Positions 50,827-59,223 of a stretch of 64,000 bases of DNA are shown piece after piece (the stretch's first letter is position 1; each line of letters starts with the position of its first letter). The notes beneath the pieces were generated by a model, which had not been told where the DNA came from, did no database searches, and saw only the letters and a program-made list of their open reading frames with translations. Made by a program: the position numbers and the translations under genes. This stretch comes from Myxococcus sp046520405 (lineage in GTDB: Bacteria; Myxococcota; Myxococcia; Myxococcales; Myxococcaceae): assembly GCA_046520405.1 (NCBI GenBank), contig JBKGHI010000018.1:1-64000 (forward strand), in the 5' to 3' direction.

Positions 50827-52124
50827 ACCGCCCATCCCTGGTGCTCATCCCGCAGCACTTCGGCGCCCTCCTCTTCGACCGGCGCTCCTCCCGCTACATG
50901 CCCTTCGACGCGCCCGCCGCGGCCGTCCTCACCCAGCTCACCGAACACGCCGCGGATGACGTCATCGGCGACGCGGAGGACCGTGAGCGGGACGCCGTCA
51001 TCGGGCTCATCCAGCACCTGTCGATGAAGGGCTATCTCCGGATGGACGGCCGGCTCGCGGCGGCGCGCATCGACCGGACGCCTCCATCCGGCCACCTGCT
51101 GGGCCCGCTCGCGGTCCACCTGGAGGTCATCGGCGCGTGCAACCTCACGTGCTCGCACTGCTTCGCCGGGACGCTGCCGCGCAACCAGTCCCCGCTCTCC
51201 GTGAAGGAGATGGATGGGCTGTTCGCGCAGCTCGCCGGCCTGGGCAGCCTCCGCCTGGGGCTCACCGGCGGCGAGCCGCTGATGCGCAAGGACCTGCTGG
51301 ACATCCTCGACGCGGCGACGGGCCACGGGCTCCACCCCTGCCTCACCACCAACGCCCTGCTCATCGATGAGCGGTGGGCGCGAGAGCTCGGCAAGCGCGA
51401 GCTGGTGTGGCTGAACGTGTCGCTGGAAGGCGCCCACGCGGTGACGAACGACGCCGTGCGCGGGGCGGGCGTCTTCGACCGGGTGCTGGAGAAGCTCGCG
51501 CTCCTTGGCCAGCATGCGCGCTTCACGCTCGCCTTCACGCTGACGCGCGACAACGTGGCGGAGGTCGAGGCCTGCGTCGAGCTGGCCCGGCGGGTGGGCG
51601 CCCATACCGCCGTCTTCCGCCCGCTGTACCCCGTGGGCACGGCCACGCGGCACCCGGAGCTGATGCCCACCTTCGATGGCTACGTGGACGCGCTGGCGCG
51701 GCTGGAGCGCGTCGAGGCGGACTCGGACCTCTTCGCCATCGACCCCTTCAGCCCCTCCGCGCGCGAGGAGCTGCGCGGCGTGGTGACGGAGGGCCCCGGC
51801 TGCGGCGCGGCGAACACCGTGGCGTCCGTCTCCGTCCAGGGCAACGTGAATCCATGCAGCTTCCTGGGCCCGGCTTTCGAGGCCGGCAACATCCGGACGC
51901 GGCCGTTCGAGGACATCTGGCGTGACGGACAGTCCTTCCAGCGCCTCCGCGCGACGCAGGCGGGAGACCGCTTCACCGGCGGCTGCCGCGCGCGGGCCCA
52001 GTTCTACAATGGCTCCGCGTTCGCGGAGGACCCGTGGCAGGCCCAATCCCAGGGGCACGCCACTGAGTCACATCCCCTGCCCGTGCTCGGCGCGGCGCGG
52101 GGACAGGGGGGCGCATGTCGGTGA
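50823..52124 (+). CDS. Radical SAM/SPASM protein with PqqD-like N-terminus
   Basis: 433 residues. Residues 1-85 resemble a PqqD-type RiPP recognition element (L-L-F-D-R-R-S-S-R-Y). The radical SAM cluster ligands are Cys106-x3-Cys110-x2-Cys113 (C-N-L-T-C-S-H-C), followed by T-G-G-E-P-L. A SPASM-like tail contains Cys327, Cys345 and Cys388 (G-C-G-A-A-N, C-S-F-L-G, G-G-C-R-A-R), fewer than the canonical seven. Such proteins modify peptides by radical chemistry. Its partners are the 198-residue protein (ATGA overlap) and the SUMF1-like protein (10-base overlap). Confidence 0.88.
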   Translation: MNRPSLVLIPQHFGALLFDRRSSRYMPFDAPAAAVLTQLTEHAADDVIGDAEDRERDAVIGLIQHLSMKGYLRMDGRLAAARIDRTPPSGHLLGPLAVHLEVIGACNLTCSHCFAGTLPRNQSPLSVKEMDGLFAQLAGLGSLRLGLTGGEPLMRKDLLDILDAATGHGLHPCLTTNALLIDERWARELGKRELVWLNVSLEGAHAVTNDAVRGAGVFDRVLEKLALLGQHARFTLAFTLTRDNVAEVEACVELARRVGAHTAVFRPLYPVGTATRHPELMPTFDGYVDALARLERVEADSDLFAIDPFSPSAREELRGVVTEGPGCGAANTVASVSVQGNVNPCSFLGPAFEAGNIRTRPFEDIWRDGQSFQRLRATQAGDRFTGGCRARAQFYNGSAFAEDPWQAQSQGHATESHPLPVLGAARGQGGACR

Positions 52125-53164
52125 TTCACGCCGCGCTGGCGAAGGCCCGGGCCCAGCGCGCCAGCGGAGACCTGGAAGGCGCCGCCGCCACGCTGGACGC
52201 GGTGGCCTGGCAGGCGCGCGAGGACGTCCTCCCGCTCCTCCACGACGTGCTGGAGCAGCTCACCGTCGTGGAGAACGGCTTCGTGTTCCGCCATGTCCCC
52301 GCGGGCACGTTCCTCATGGGCAACGACGCCGGTGAGCCCGACGAACGTCCCGCTCACGAGGTGACGTTGCCCGGGTTCTGGGTCAGCGACACGCCGCTGT
52401 CCTGGAGCGCCTTCGCCCGCGCCCTGGGCTGGCCCGAACCACCCGACTACCCCACGGAAGAACAGCTCGACGGGCTCGACGAAACCTTCGCGTACTTCAA
52501 CGACTCGAAGATCCGGCTGCAGTACTGCGAGAACGAGACCCTCCAGGCCAGTGACTGGCACGCCCACGACATCCACATGCAGTGGAGGACCGGCGAGGGT
52601 GAGCTCAAGACCTCACAGGAGCTGTTCGGTTCGCCGGACCGCGCGGGCGAGGGCCCGCTGCGCTATGACCAGAAGCCCATGGTCGCCGTGGCGCCTTCGC
52701 TCGCGGAGCGGTTCGCGCGGCGCCTGAGCACGGCCTCCGTCACCTACCGCCTGCCCACCGAGGCCGAATGGGAGCGCGCGGCGCGGGGCTGCTTCCGCGG
52801 CGCCGCGTACCCCTGGGGGAACGAGCCTCCTGACGCGGGCCGCGCGGACTTCGACCGCTTCAACGACTTCTCGCTCCGCCCCATGCGCGCCTTCCCGCCG
52901 AACGACTACGGCCTCTTCGGCATGGCCGGCGGCGTGAGCCAGTGGTGTCAGGACCACTACGACGCGGACTACTACCGGCGCTCGCCGTCCACGTCCCCCC
53001 AGTGCGTGCTGGGCAAGGACATCCGCGAGCGCGTCCACGTGCTGCGCGGCGGCTCATGGGCCGACTGCGCGGACGCGCTGCGGGCCAGCTTCCGCTCCGC
53101 GAGCGACACCGGGGCGGCGCCCACCATCAGCTTCCGCCTGGTCCGGATTCCCCAGCGGCGCTGA
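52115..53164 (+). CDS. SUMF1/formylglycine-generating-enzyme-like protein
   Basis: 349 residues. A helical N-terminus (1-55) precedes a SUMF1/FGE-sulfatase domain: V-P-A-G-T-F-L-M-G, Y-R-L-P-T-E-A-E-W-E-R-A-A, Y-P-W-G-N-E, N-D-Y-G-L-F-G-M-A-G-G-V-S-Q-W and L-R-G-G-S-W-A. The paired active-site cysteines of aerobic FGE are not there (only G-S-W-A-D-C), so it is more likely an EgtB/OvoA-like or other oxygenase or a binding module than a true FGE. It overlaps the radical SAM gene by 10 bases. Three genes probably form one pathway. Confidence 0.85.
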   Translation: MSVIHAALAKARAQRASGDLEGAAATLDAVAWQAREDVLPLLHDVLEQLTVVENGFVFRHVPAGTFLMGNDAGEPDERPAHEVTLPGFWVSDTPLSWSAFARALGWPEPPDYPTEEQLDGLDETFAYFNDSKIRLQYCENETLQASDWHAHDIHMQWRTGEGELKTSQELFGSPDRAGEGPLRYDQKPMVAVAPSLAERFARRLSTASVTYRLPTEAEWERAARGCFRGAAYPWGNEPPDAGRADFDRFNDFSLRPMRAFPPNDYGLFGMAGGVSQWCQDHYDADYYRRSPSTSPQCVLGKDIRERVHVLRGGSWADCADALRASFRSASDTGAAPTISFRLVRIPQRR

Positions 53165-53187
53165 GGTGAGCGCTCCAGGCCGCCGCC

Positions 53188-54051
53188 CTACCCCACGGCG
53201 GCGACCGGGGCCGCGTCCGTCTCCGGGAGCGCGTCGAAGTTCTCGAACGGGTTCTCCAACATCTCCCGCAGGGTGTTGGCGAGCACGCCCGCGTGGAACC
53301 CGTCGATGAAGCGGTGGTCGAACGTGGCGTTGATGTTCATCACCTTGCCCGGCACCACCTTGCCGTCCTCCACCACGGGGACCTCCTTCACCGCGCCGGG
53401 CGCGACGAAGATGGGCACACGTGTGTACGGCGCCAGCGGGACGTAGGCCGTGTCCAGCCCCAGCGAGCCCACGTTGGTGATGATGGCGGACCCGAAGGCG
53501 TCCTTCGGCATGCCGAACCGGCTCAGGTCCAGGTTCAGCGTGTACATGAAGAAGGACAGCAGCCACGTGAAGGTGTTGAGGAAGAGGTAGGGAATCTTCT
53601 GGATGGTCCCCTTGCCCTTCTCCAGCGCCACGTCGCGGCGCTCGCGCACGCGGCGCACCGCCTCCTCCAGGTCGTGCGCGATCTCCTTCAGGTTCTTCTT
53701 GTCCGCGTCCTCGATGCGCGCCGACGTGAGGTCCACCTTGCCGCCGTCCGTCTGGACGACGAGCGTGGACAGCGTCACCCGCTGGCGCAGGTAGATGCGG
53801 TTGTACCGGAGGATGGCGTTCGCGTCCGGGCAGCGGCGCAGCGCCTCCCCCATGGCCTTGGCCACCAGGTGCGTCACCGTGAGCCGCACACCCGTGCGCT
53901 GACGGAACGCCTCGATGTACGCCATCGCCTTGTCCATGCGGACGGTCAGCGTCCCGTAGACAGTGGGGTCGTACGCCGTCTTCCAACTTCCAATCGCCAG
54001 CTTGCGAAAGCTCGACAGGTCCCGCTTGGGGATCAACTCCAGATGCGCCAT
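53188..54051 (-). CDS. Stand-alone 2-oxoacid dehydrogenase acyltransferase (E2) catalytic domain
   Basis: 287 residues from ATG 54051 (weak ribosome-binding site). It has only the E2 catalytic domain: V-T-H-L-V-A-K-A-M-G-E-A-L near residue 70 and the catalytic D-H-R-x2-D-G (T-F-D-H-R-F-I-D-G, about 250-258). No lipoyl or peripheral subunit-binding domain precedes it. A hydrophobic insert (L-F-L-N-T-F-T-W-L-L-S-F-F) lies at 145-165. It is therefore not part of a normal E2 core; homologous acyltransferases act on other acyl-CoA substrates. Partner unknown. Confidence 0.82.
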   Translation of the reverse strand: MAHLELIPKRDLSSFRKLAIGSWKTAYDPTVYGTLTVRMDKAMAYIEAFRQRTGVRLTVTHLVAKAMGEALRRCPDANAILRYNRIYLRQRVTLSTLVVQTDGGKVDLTSARIEDADKKNLKEIAHDLEEAVRRVRERRDVALEKGKGTIQKIPYLFLNTFTWLLSFFMYTLNLDLSRFGMPKDAFGSAIITNVGSLGLDTAYVPLAPYTRVPIFVAPGAVKEVPVVEDGKVVPGKVMNINATFDHRFIDGFHAGVLANTLREMLENPFENFDALPETDAAPVAAVG

Positions 54052-54400
54052 GGCCGCAGTGTCGCCGCTGGGCCCACCCCAAGGGAAGACCGGGCGCCGC
54101 ACGGGCCGCGGAGGGCCGCCTCGGACTCAACATGACGCACCGGGTCGGCGTTCAAACCCGGGCGAATGATGATCCAGACGCGGACCATGACCCGGTTTTC
54201 CTGACCAACCCCGCCAGTCGGCTGCCCTCCCTACGACCTGCCGAATGCCTCGGAATTCGCCGGAAGCGGAAAATTCGACGCATTCCCTGTCTCTTACGCC
54301 CTCCCAGGACGTCAATTCCAAGCAACGCCAATTGATTCTCGGGAGAGGTCGGGAAGACCCATTTACATCCGGCCCCTGGGCGGATGACCATACGCACTCC
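54052..54400. other. Intergenic region between divergent genes
   Basis: About 350 bases between the E2-like gene (leftward) and the chemoreceptor (rightward). Locally lower in GC than its surroundings (about 54230-54340). Both promoters should be here; I see no clear boxes, RNA gene or long repeat. Confidence 0.5.
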
Positions 54401-56506
54401 ATGGCTGGCTTCCGCTTCTGTTCCGCCCTCTTGCTGATGTTTGTCATGACCTCCGCGGCTCACGCCGCCGAGGCGGGTCCCCCCGTCAATGTGCTCGACG
54501 GGTGGCGCTTCCGCTGGGGAGATTCCCCCGTGGGTGCGGATGGGACGCCCCTGTGGGCGAAGGAGACGGGGGATTCGAAGGACTGGAAGCCCACGCCCGC
54601 GCTCGCGGCGCCGGAAGGCCGGGGTGACCACAAGTTCATGTGGCTGAGCATCCCCATCCCCGATGGCGGCTGGACGGACCCCGCGCTGTACCTGGGGGAA
54701 GTCACCCACGCCATGGAGGTGTACGCGGACAGCAAGCACATCTACACGAGCGGCAAGATCCGCCCGGACAGCTACGAGATTGGTGAGAACCTGTCGTGGC
54801 ACGTGGTGCCCCTGCCGCGCGACATGCAGGGCAAGCGGGTGATGCTGCGCATCCAGTCCAGCAATCCCAACATCGGCGTGGCCCAGGCCGCGCAGGTGGG
54901 CTCGCGTTATGACCTGCTCGTCTTCGTGACACGGCAGGGCCAGGCGGCCTTCGTCATCTGCTGCCTGCTGATGGCGGTGGCGCTCGGCTCGGGTGGCGCC
55001 TTCCTGCTCCACTGGCGGCGCCGGATGCTGGCGGGCCTCGCGGTCTCCGCGGCCAGCGGCGGCATGATCCTCCTGGGCCTGAGCGGCATGCCCACGGCGC
55101 TGTGGGGTTCCTCCTCCGGCGCGACGCTGGGCACGACGGTGGGCATCTTCCTGCTCGTCGCCGGTCTCATGGAGTTCGTGTCGGACGCGCTGCTCGACAA
55201 CCGGAAGGGCTGGTTCCAGAAGGGCGCCAAGGTGTTCTCGCCGCTGTGTGGCCTGTTCGCCTTGGCGACGCTCCTGGACCTGGGCATTGGCCAGCGCATC
55301 CTGGTGCCCTTCCTGCCCATGGCCATGGTGGTGCTGCTGGTGGTGCTGTCGGTGGCCATCACCCAGGCGTGGCTGGGCAACCCGGACGCGCGCCTCTTCG
55401 TGGGCGGCTTCGCGGGCCTGGTGCTCTCCATCGTCCTCACCATCCTCCCCGTCATCGGTCTGGTGGGCTGGTCCCTGGGCAATGTCACGCACTGGGGCTA
55501 CGTCGCGCTGACGCTGTCGCTGCTGGGCATCGTCACCCGCCGCTCCATCATGGTGGTGCGGACGCTGGAGGCGCACACCCACCAGTTGGAGGCGCGGGCG
55601 CAGGAGGTCCGCAACCTGGCCGAGCGCATGGGCAACGGCGCCGGCGAGCTCGCCACGGTGGTGCAGCAGCTCCGCTCGTCCAGCGACGAGCAGACCGAGG
55701 GCGTCAGCCGTCAGGCCGTGGCGCTCCAGGAGGCGGAGCAGACGGTGAAGGAGATCCGCCGCAGCTCGCAGATGACGGCGGAGAAGGCCAGCGCGCTGGC
55801 GTCCTCGGCGGAGAGCGCCGAACAGGTGGGCCGCGAGGGCACGGCCGCCCTGGAGCGCACGCTGGCGGACCTGGCGGCCATCCGCACCGAGGTCTCCGAC
55901 ATGGCCCGCCGCATCTTCGCGCTCGATGAACGCACGCGCGAGGTCTCCGGCATCGTGGACTCCGTGAAGGACCTGGCGGACCAGTCCAACATGCTGGCCA
56001 TCAACGCCGCCATCGAGGCGGCCCGCAGCGGCGAGAGTGGCCGCGGCTTCGGCGTGGTGGCCCGTGAGATGCGCGGTCTGGCGGACCAGTCCATCCAGGC
56101 CACGCACCGCATCCGCGAGGTGCTCGACGGCGTCAGCAACAGCATGCGTGAGGCCGCCCGCTCCAGCGAGAAGGGCGACGAGCGCGTGCGGCTGAGCCTG
56201 GACGCCGTGCGGACCTCCAGCGCGCAGTTCCAGCAGCTGGCCGACATCATCGGCGACACCAGCTCCAGCGTGCGGCAGATCACCGCCGCCGTCAGCGCCC
56301 AGGACGCGGGCACCCACCAGATGGCCCAGGCCATCCAGGAGCTGTCCGGGCAGATGCAGCGCACGCTGAAGACGGTGCAGGAGACGCAGGAGGCCACCCG
56401 CTCCGTGCAGTCGCTCGCGGAGAGCATGTCTGGCATGGCCAGCCAGACGCTCAAGGCGGAGGGCCTCTCCGTGCCCTCCACACAGCAACAGCCGCAGGCG
56501 CGCTGA
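54401..56506 (+). CDS. 7TMR-type chemoreceptor (methyl-accepting chemotaxis protein)
   Basis: 701 residues from ATG 54401. A signal peptide (about 1-22) precedes an exported beta-rich sensor domain (25-165, resembling 7TMR-DISMED2). About seven hydrophobic spans occupy 175-390. A cytoplasmic coiled coil follows with the MCP hairpin tip D-L-A-D-Q-S-N-M-L-A-I-N-A-A-I-E-A-A-R (about 527-545) and G-R-G-F-G-V-V-A-R-E-M. There is no HAMP domain and no CheB/R pentapeptide. It would signal to a CheA kinase, possibly one of the several myxobacterial Che systems. No che gene is adjacent. Confidence 0.88.
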   Translation: MAGFRFCSALLLMFVMTSAAHAAEAGPPVNVLDGWRFRWGDSPVGADGTPLWAKETGDSKDWKPTPALAAPEGRGDHKFMWLSIPIPDGGWTDPALYLGEVTHAMEVYADSKHIYTSGKIRPDSYEIGENLSWHVVPLPRDMQGKRVMLRIQSSNPNIGVAQAAQVGSRYDLLVFVTRQGQAAFVICCLLMAVALGSGGAFLLHWRRRMLAGLAVSAASGGMILLGLSGMPTALWGSSSGATLGTTVGIFLLVAGLMEFVSDALLDNRKGWFQKGAKVFSPLCGLFALATLLDLGIGQRILVPFLPMAMVVLLVVLSVAITQAWLGNPDARLFVGGFAGLVLSIVLTILPVIGLVGWSLGNVTHWGYVALTLSLLGIVTRRSIMVVRTLEAHTHQLEARAQEVRNLAERMGNGAGELATVVQQLRSSSDEQTEGVSRQAVALQEAEQTVKEIRRSSQMTAEKASALASSAESAEQVGREGTAALERTLADLAAIRTEVSDMARRIFALDERTREVSGIVDSVKDLADQSNMLAINAAIEAARSGESGRGFGVVAREMRGLADQSIQATHRIREVLDGVSNSMREAARSSEKGDERVRLSLDAVRTSSAQFQQLADIIGDTSSSVRQITAAVSAQDAGTHQMAQAIQELSGQMQRTLKTVQETQEATRSVQSLAESMSGMASQTLKAEGLSVPSTQQQPQAR

Positions 56507-56516
56507 GTCATGCCCC

Positions 56517-56557
56517 GCCTCCGAGCCCGGCGGCCCTCACGGCCACGGCTCGGAGGC
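56517..56557. terminator. Hairpin between convergent genes
   Basis: GCCTCCGAGC (56517-56526) pairs perfectly with GCTCGGAGGC (56548-56557), between the chemoreceptor and UvrA-like genes; no T-run, probably bidirectional. Confidence 0.6.
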
Positions 56558-56571
56558 CCCAAGGCCTGGAC

Positions 56572-59124
56572 TCAGCCCAGCGCTTCCTTCAGGAAGGGCG
56601 CGGTCTCGCTGAAGGGCATGTCCACCACCTCTTCCGGTGGGCCCGCCACCACGACCCGCCCGCCCTTGTCGCCAGCACCCGGCCCCATGTCGATGACCCA
56701 ATCGCTGGCGGCCACCACGCGCATGTCGTGTTCGACGAGGATGACGGTGTTGCCGGAGGCCACCAGGCCCTCCAACTGCGTCATCAGCTTGTCCACGTCC
56801 GAGGGGTGCAGGCCGGTGGTGGGCTCGTCCAGCACGTACAGGGTGCTGCCGCGCTGGGCCCGCTGAAGCTCCGTGGCCAGCTTGATGCGCTGGGCCTCGC
56901 CGCCGGACAACTCGGTGGCGGGCTGCCCCAACCGCAGGTAGCCCAGGCCCACTTCCCGCAGGACGGCGAGGGGGCGCTGCACCAGGGGTTCCTCGCTGAA
57001 GAAGTCGTGGGCCGCGTCCACCGTCATGCCCAGCACCTCGGCGATGTTCTTCCCCCGGTACTGTACCTCCAGCGTCTTCGCGTTGTACCGCGCGCCCTGG
57101 CACGTGGGGCACGGCGCGTAGACGCTGGGCATGAAGAGCAGCTCCACGCTCACGAAGCCCTCCCCTTCACACGTCTCGCAACGGCCCTTTGCCACGTTGA
57201 AGGAGAAGCGGCCCACGTCGTAGCGGCGGGCCCTGGCCGCGGGCGTGGCGGCGAAGAGCTTGCGGACGTTGTCGAACAGCCCCGTGTACGTCGCCAGATT
57301 GGAGCGCGGCGTGCGGCCAATGGGCTTCTGGTCCACCTGGACCAGGCGCTTGATGCCCTCCATGCCGGACTCAATCCGGCCGCCGGTGGTGTGCACGACG
57401 GTGCGCTCCAGCGCCTCGCCCTCGTCCGCATCCTCGGGCATCACATGGCCCAGGTGCCCCGCCACCAACTCCACCAGGACCTGGCTCACCAGGCTCGACT
57501 TGCCGGAGCCCGACACGCCCGTCACCGTGGTGAGGACCCCCAACGGGAACTCCACGTCCAGGTCCTTCAGGTTGTTGCGAGACACGCCCTTCAGGCTCAG
57601 CCACCCCTTGGGTGAGCGCCGCTCGCCGCGAGAGGCCTTCACGTCGTCGAAGAGATAGCGCCGCGTCCGGGACGCCTTCACGCTCTTCAGTCCGTCGAGC
57701 GGACCGCTGTAGAGAATCCGCCCGCCGTGCTCGCCCGCCTCGGGGCCCACGTCGACAATCCAGTCGGCGTGACGGATGACGTCCACCTCGTGCTCCACCA
57801 CGAACAGGGAGTTGCCCGACCCCTTGAGCTGGTCCAGCGCCCGCAGCAGCGCCGCGGTGTCCGCGGGGTGGAGCCCGGCGGACGGCTCATCGAGCACGTA
57901 CACCACGCCGAACAGGTTGGAGCGCACCTGCGTGGCGAGCCGCAGTCGCTGGAGCTCACCGGGCGACAGCGTGGGCGTGGCGCGCTCGAGCGACAGGTAG
58001 CCCAGCCCCAGCTCCGTCAGCACGCCGATGCGCGCCAGCACGTCCTGCGCGATGCGCTGTGCCACCAGCGCCTTCTCTGGATGCGCCTTGGCGAGCGCGG
58101 CCACGTCCTTGGCCGTCCCGTCCGCCACGGGCGAGAGCAGGTCCGTGAGTTCACCGAGCGGCAGCCGGGACAGCTCGCCAATGTCGAGCCCCGCGAAGGT
58201 GACGGACAGGGACTCGCGACGCAGCCGCTTGCCGTGGCATTCGGGGCAGTCGCCGCTCACCATGTACTGCGACACGCGCCGCTTCATCAGCGCGCTCTGC
58301 GTGGTGGCGAACGTCTGAAGCACGTAGCGCCGGGCACCGGTGAAGGTGCCCATGTAGCTGGGCGGCGACTTGCGCTTGAGGGCCTGCTGCGTCTCGGCCG
58401 GCGTGAAGCCCGCGTAGACGGGGACGGTGGGCTGCTCGTCCGTGAAGAGAATCCAGTCCCGGACCTTCTTGGGCAGCTCCCGCCACGGGCGGTCCACGTC
58501 GTAGCCGAGCGTCACCAGGATGTCGCGCAGGTTCTGGCCGTGCCACGCGGGAGGCCACGCGGCGATGGCCCGCTCACGGATGGTCAGAGAGTCATCCGGC
58601 ACCATGGACTTCTCGGTGGCGTCGTAGATGCGGCCCAACCCGTGGCACTTGGGGCACGCACCCGCGGGCGTGTTGGGCGAGAACGCATCCGAATCCAGGT
58701 GCGGCTGACCGCGAGGATACGTCCCCGCGCGCGAGTACAGCAGCCGCAGCGAGTTCGCGAGCGTCGTCACGCTGCCCACGGACGAGCGCGTCGTGGGCGC
58801 GCCCCGGTGCTGCTGGAGCGCCACGGCGGGAGGCAGCCCGTCAATGGCGTCCACCTCCGGGACACCCGCCTGGTCGATGAGGCGCCGCGCGTAGGGCGCC
58901 ACGGATTCGAAGTAGCGCCGCTGCGCCTCGGCGTAGAGCGTGCCGAAGGCCAGCGACGACTTGCCGGAACCGGACACGCCGGTGAACACGACGAACGCGT
59001 CACGGGGCAGCTTGACGTCGACGTTCTTCAGGTTGTGCTGGCGGGCGCCACGTACCTCCACGAAGCCCTGCCCGGTGGGACGTGACGAATCTGGATGTTG
59101 CTTGGAACCGCGAGCCCTGGCCAT
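56572..59124 (-). CDS. UvrA2-type excinuclease subunit-like ABC ATPase
   Basis: About 850 residues from ATG 59124 (a GTG three codons earlier is possible). Two ABC ATPase halves: Walker A G-V-S-G-S-G-K-S-S in each, signature S-P-G-E-L-Q-R-L and L-S-G-G-E-A-Q-R-I, and D-E-P-S-A-G-L-H/D-E-P-T-T-G-L-H. Zinc modules C-P-K-C-H-G, C-P-E-C-H-G and C-E-T-C-E-G-x-G/C-P-T-C are present. At about 90 residues less than UvrA, it appears to lack the UvrB-binding domain, as in UvrA2/DrrC-like proteins linked to damage or drug tolerance. Confidence 0.88.
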   Translation of the reverse strand: MARARGSKQHPDSSRPTGQGFVEVRGARQHNLKNVDVKLPRDAFVVFTGVSGSGKSSLAFGTLYAEAQRRYFESVAPYARRLIDQAGVPEVDAIDGLPPAVALQQHRGAPTTRSSVGSVTTLANSLRLLYSRAGTYPRGQPHLDSDAFSPNTPAGACPKCHGLGRIYDATEKSMVPDDSLTIRERAIAAWPPAWHGQNLRDILVTLGYDVDRPWRELPKKVRDWILFTDEQPTVPVYAGFTPAETQQALKRKSPPSYMGTFTGARRYVLQTFATTQSALMKRRVSQYMVSGDCPECHGKRLRRESLSVTFAGLDIGELSRLPLGELTDLLSPVADGTAKDVAALAKAHPEKALVAQRIAQDVLARIGVLTELGLGYLSLERATPTLSPGELQRLRLATQVRSNLFGVVYVLDEPSAGLHPADTAALLRALDQLKGSGNSLFVVEHEVDVIRHADWIVDVGPEAGEHGGRILYSGPLDGLKSVKASRTRRYLFDDVKASRGERRSPKGWLSLKGVSRNNLKDLDVEFPLGVLTTVTGVSGSGKSSLVSQVLVELVAGHLGHVMPEDADEGEALERTVVHTTGGRIESGMEGIKRLVQVDQKPIGRTPRSNLATYTGLFDNVRKLFAATPAARARRYDVGRFSFNVAKGRCETCEGEGFVSVELLFMPSVYAPCPTCQGARYNAKTLEVQYRGKNIAEVLGMTVDAAHDFFSEEPLVQRPLAVLREVGLGYLRLGQPATELSGGEAQRIKLATELQRAQRGSTLYVLDEPTTGLHPSDVDKLMTQLEGLVASGNTVILVEHDMRVVAASDWVIDMGPGAGDKGGRVVVAGPPEEVVDMPFSETAPFLKEALG

Positions 59125-59223
59125 GCGCACCACGCTGAGTTGTCGGAAGGGACGAATCGCGGCGGATTTGTACCCGAGTCAGCGGCGGGAGCAACGCGGG
59201 AACGCGGGAGTGACAGGCCGGGT

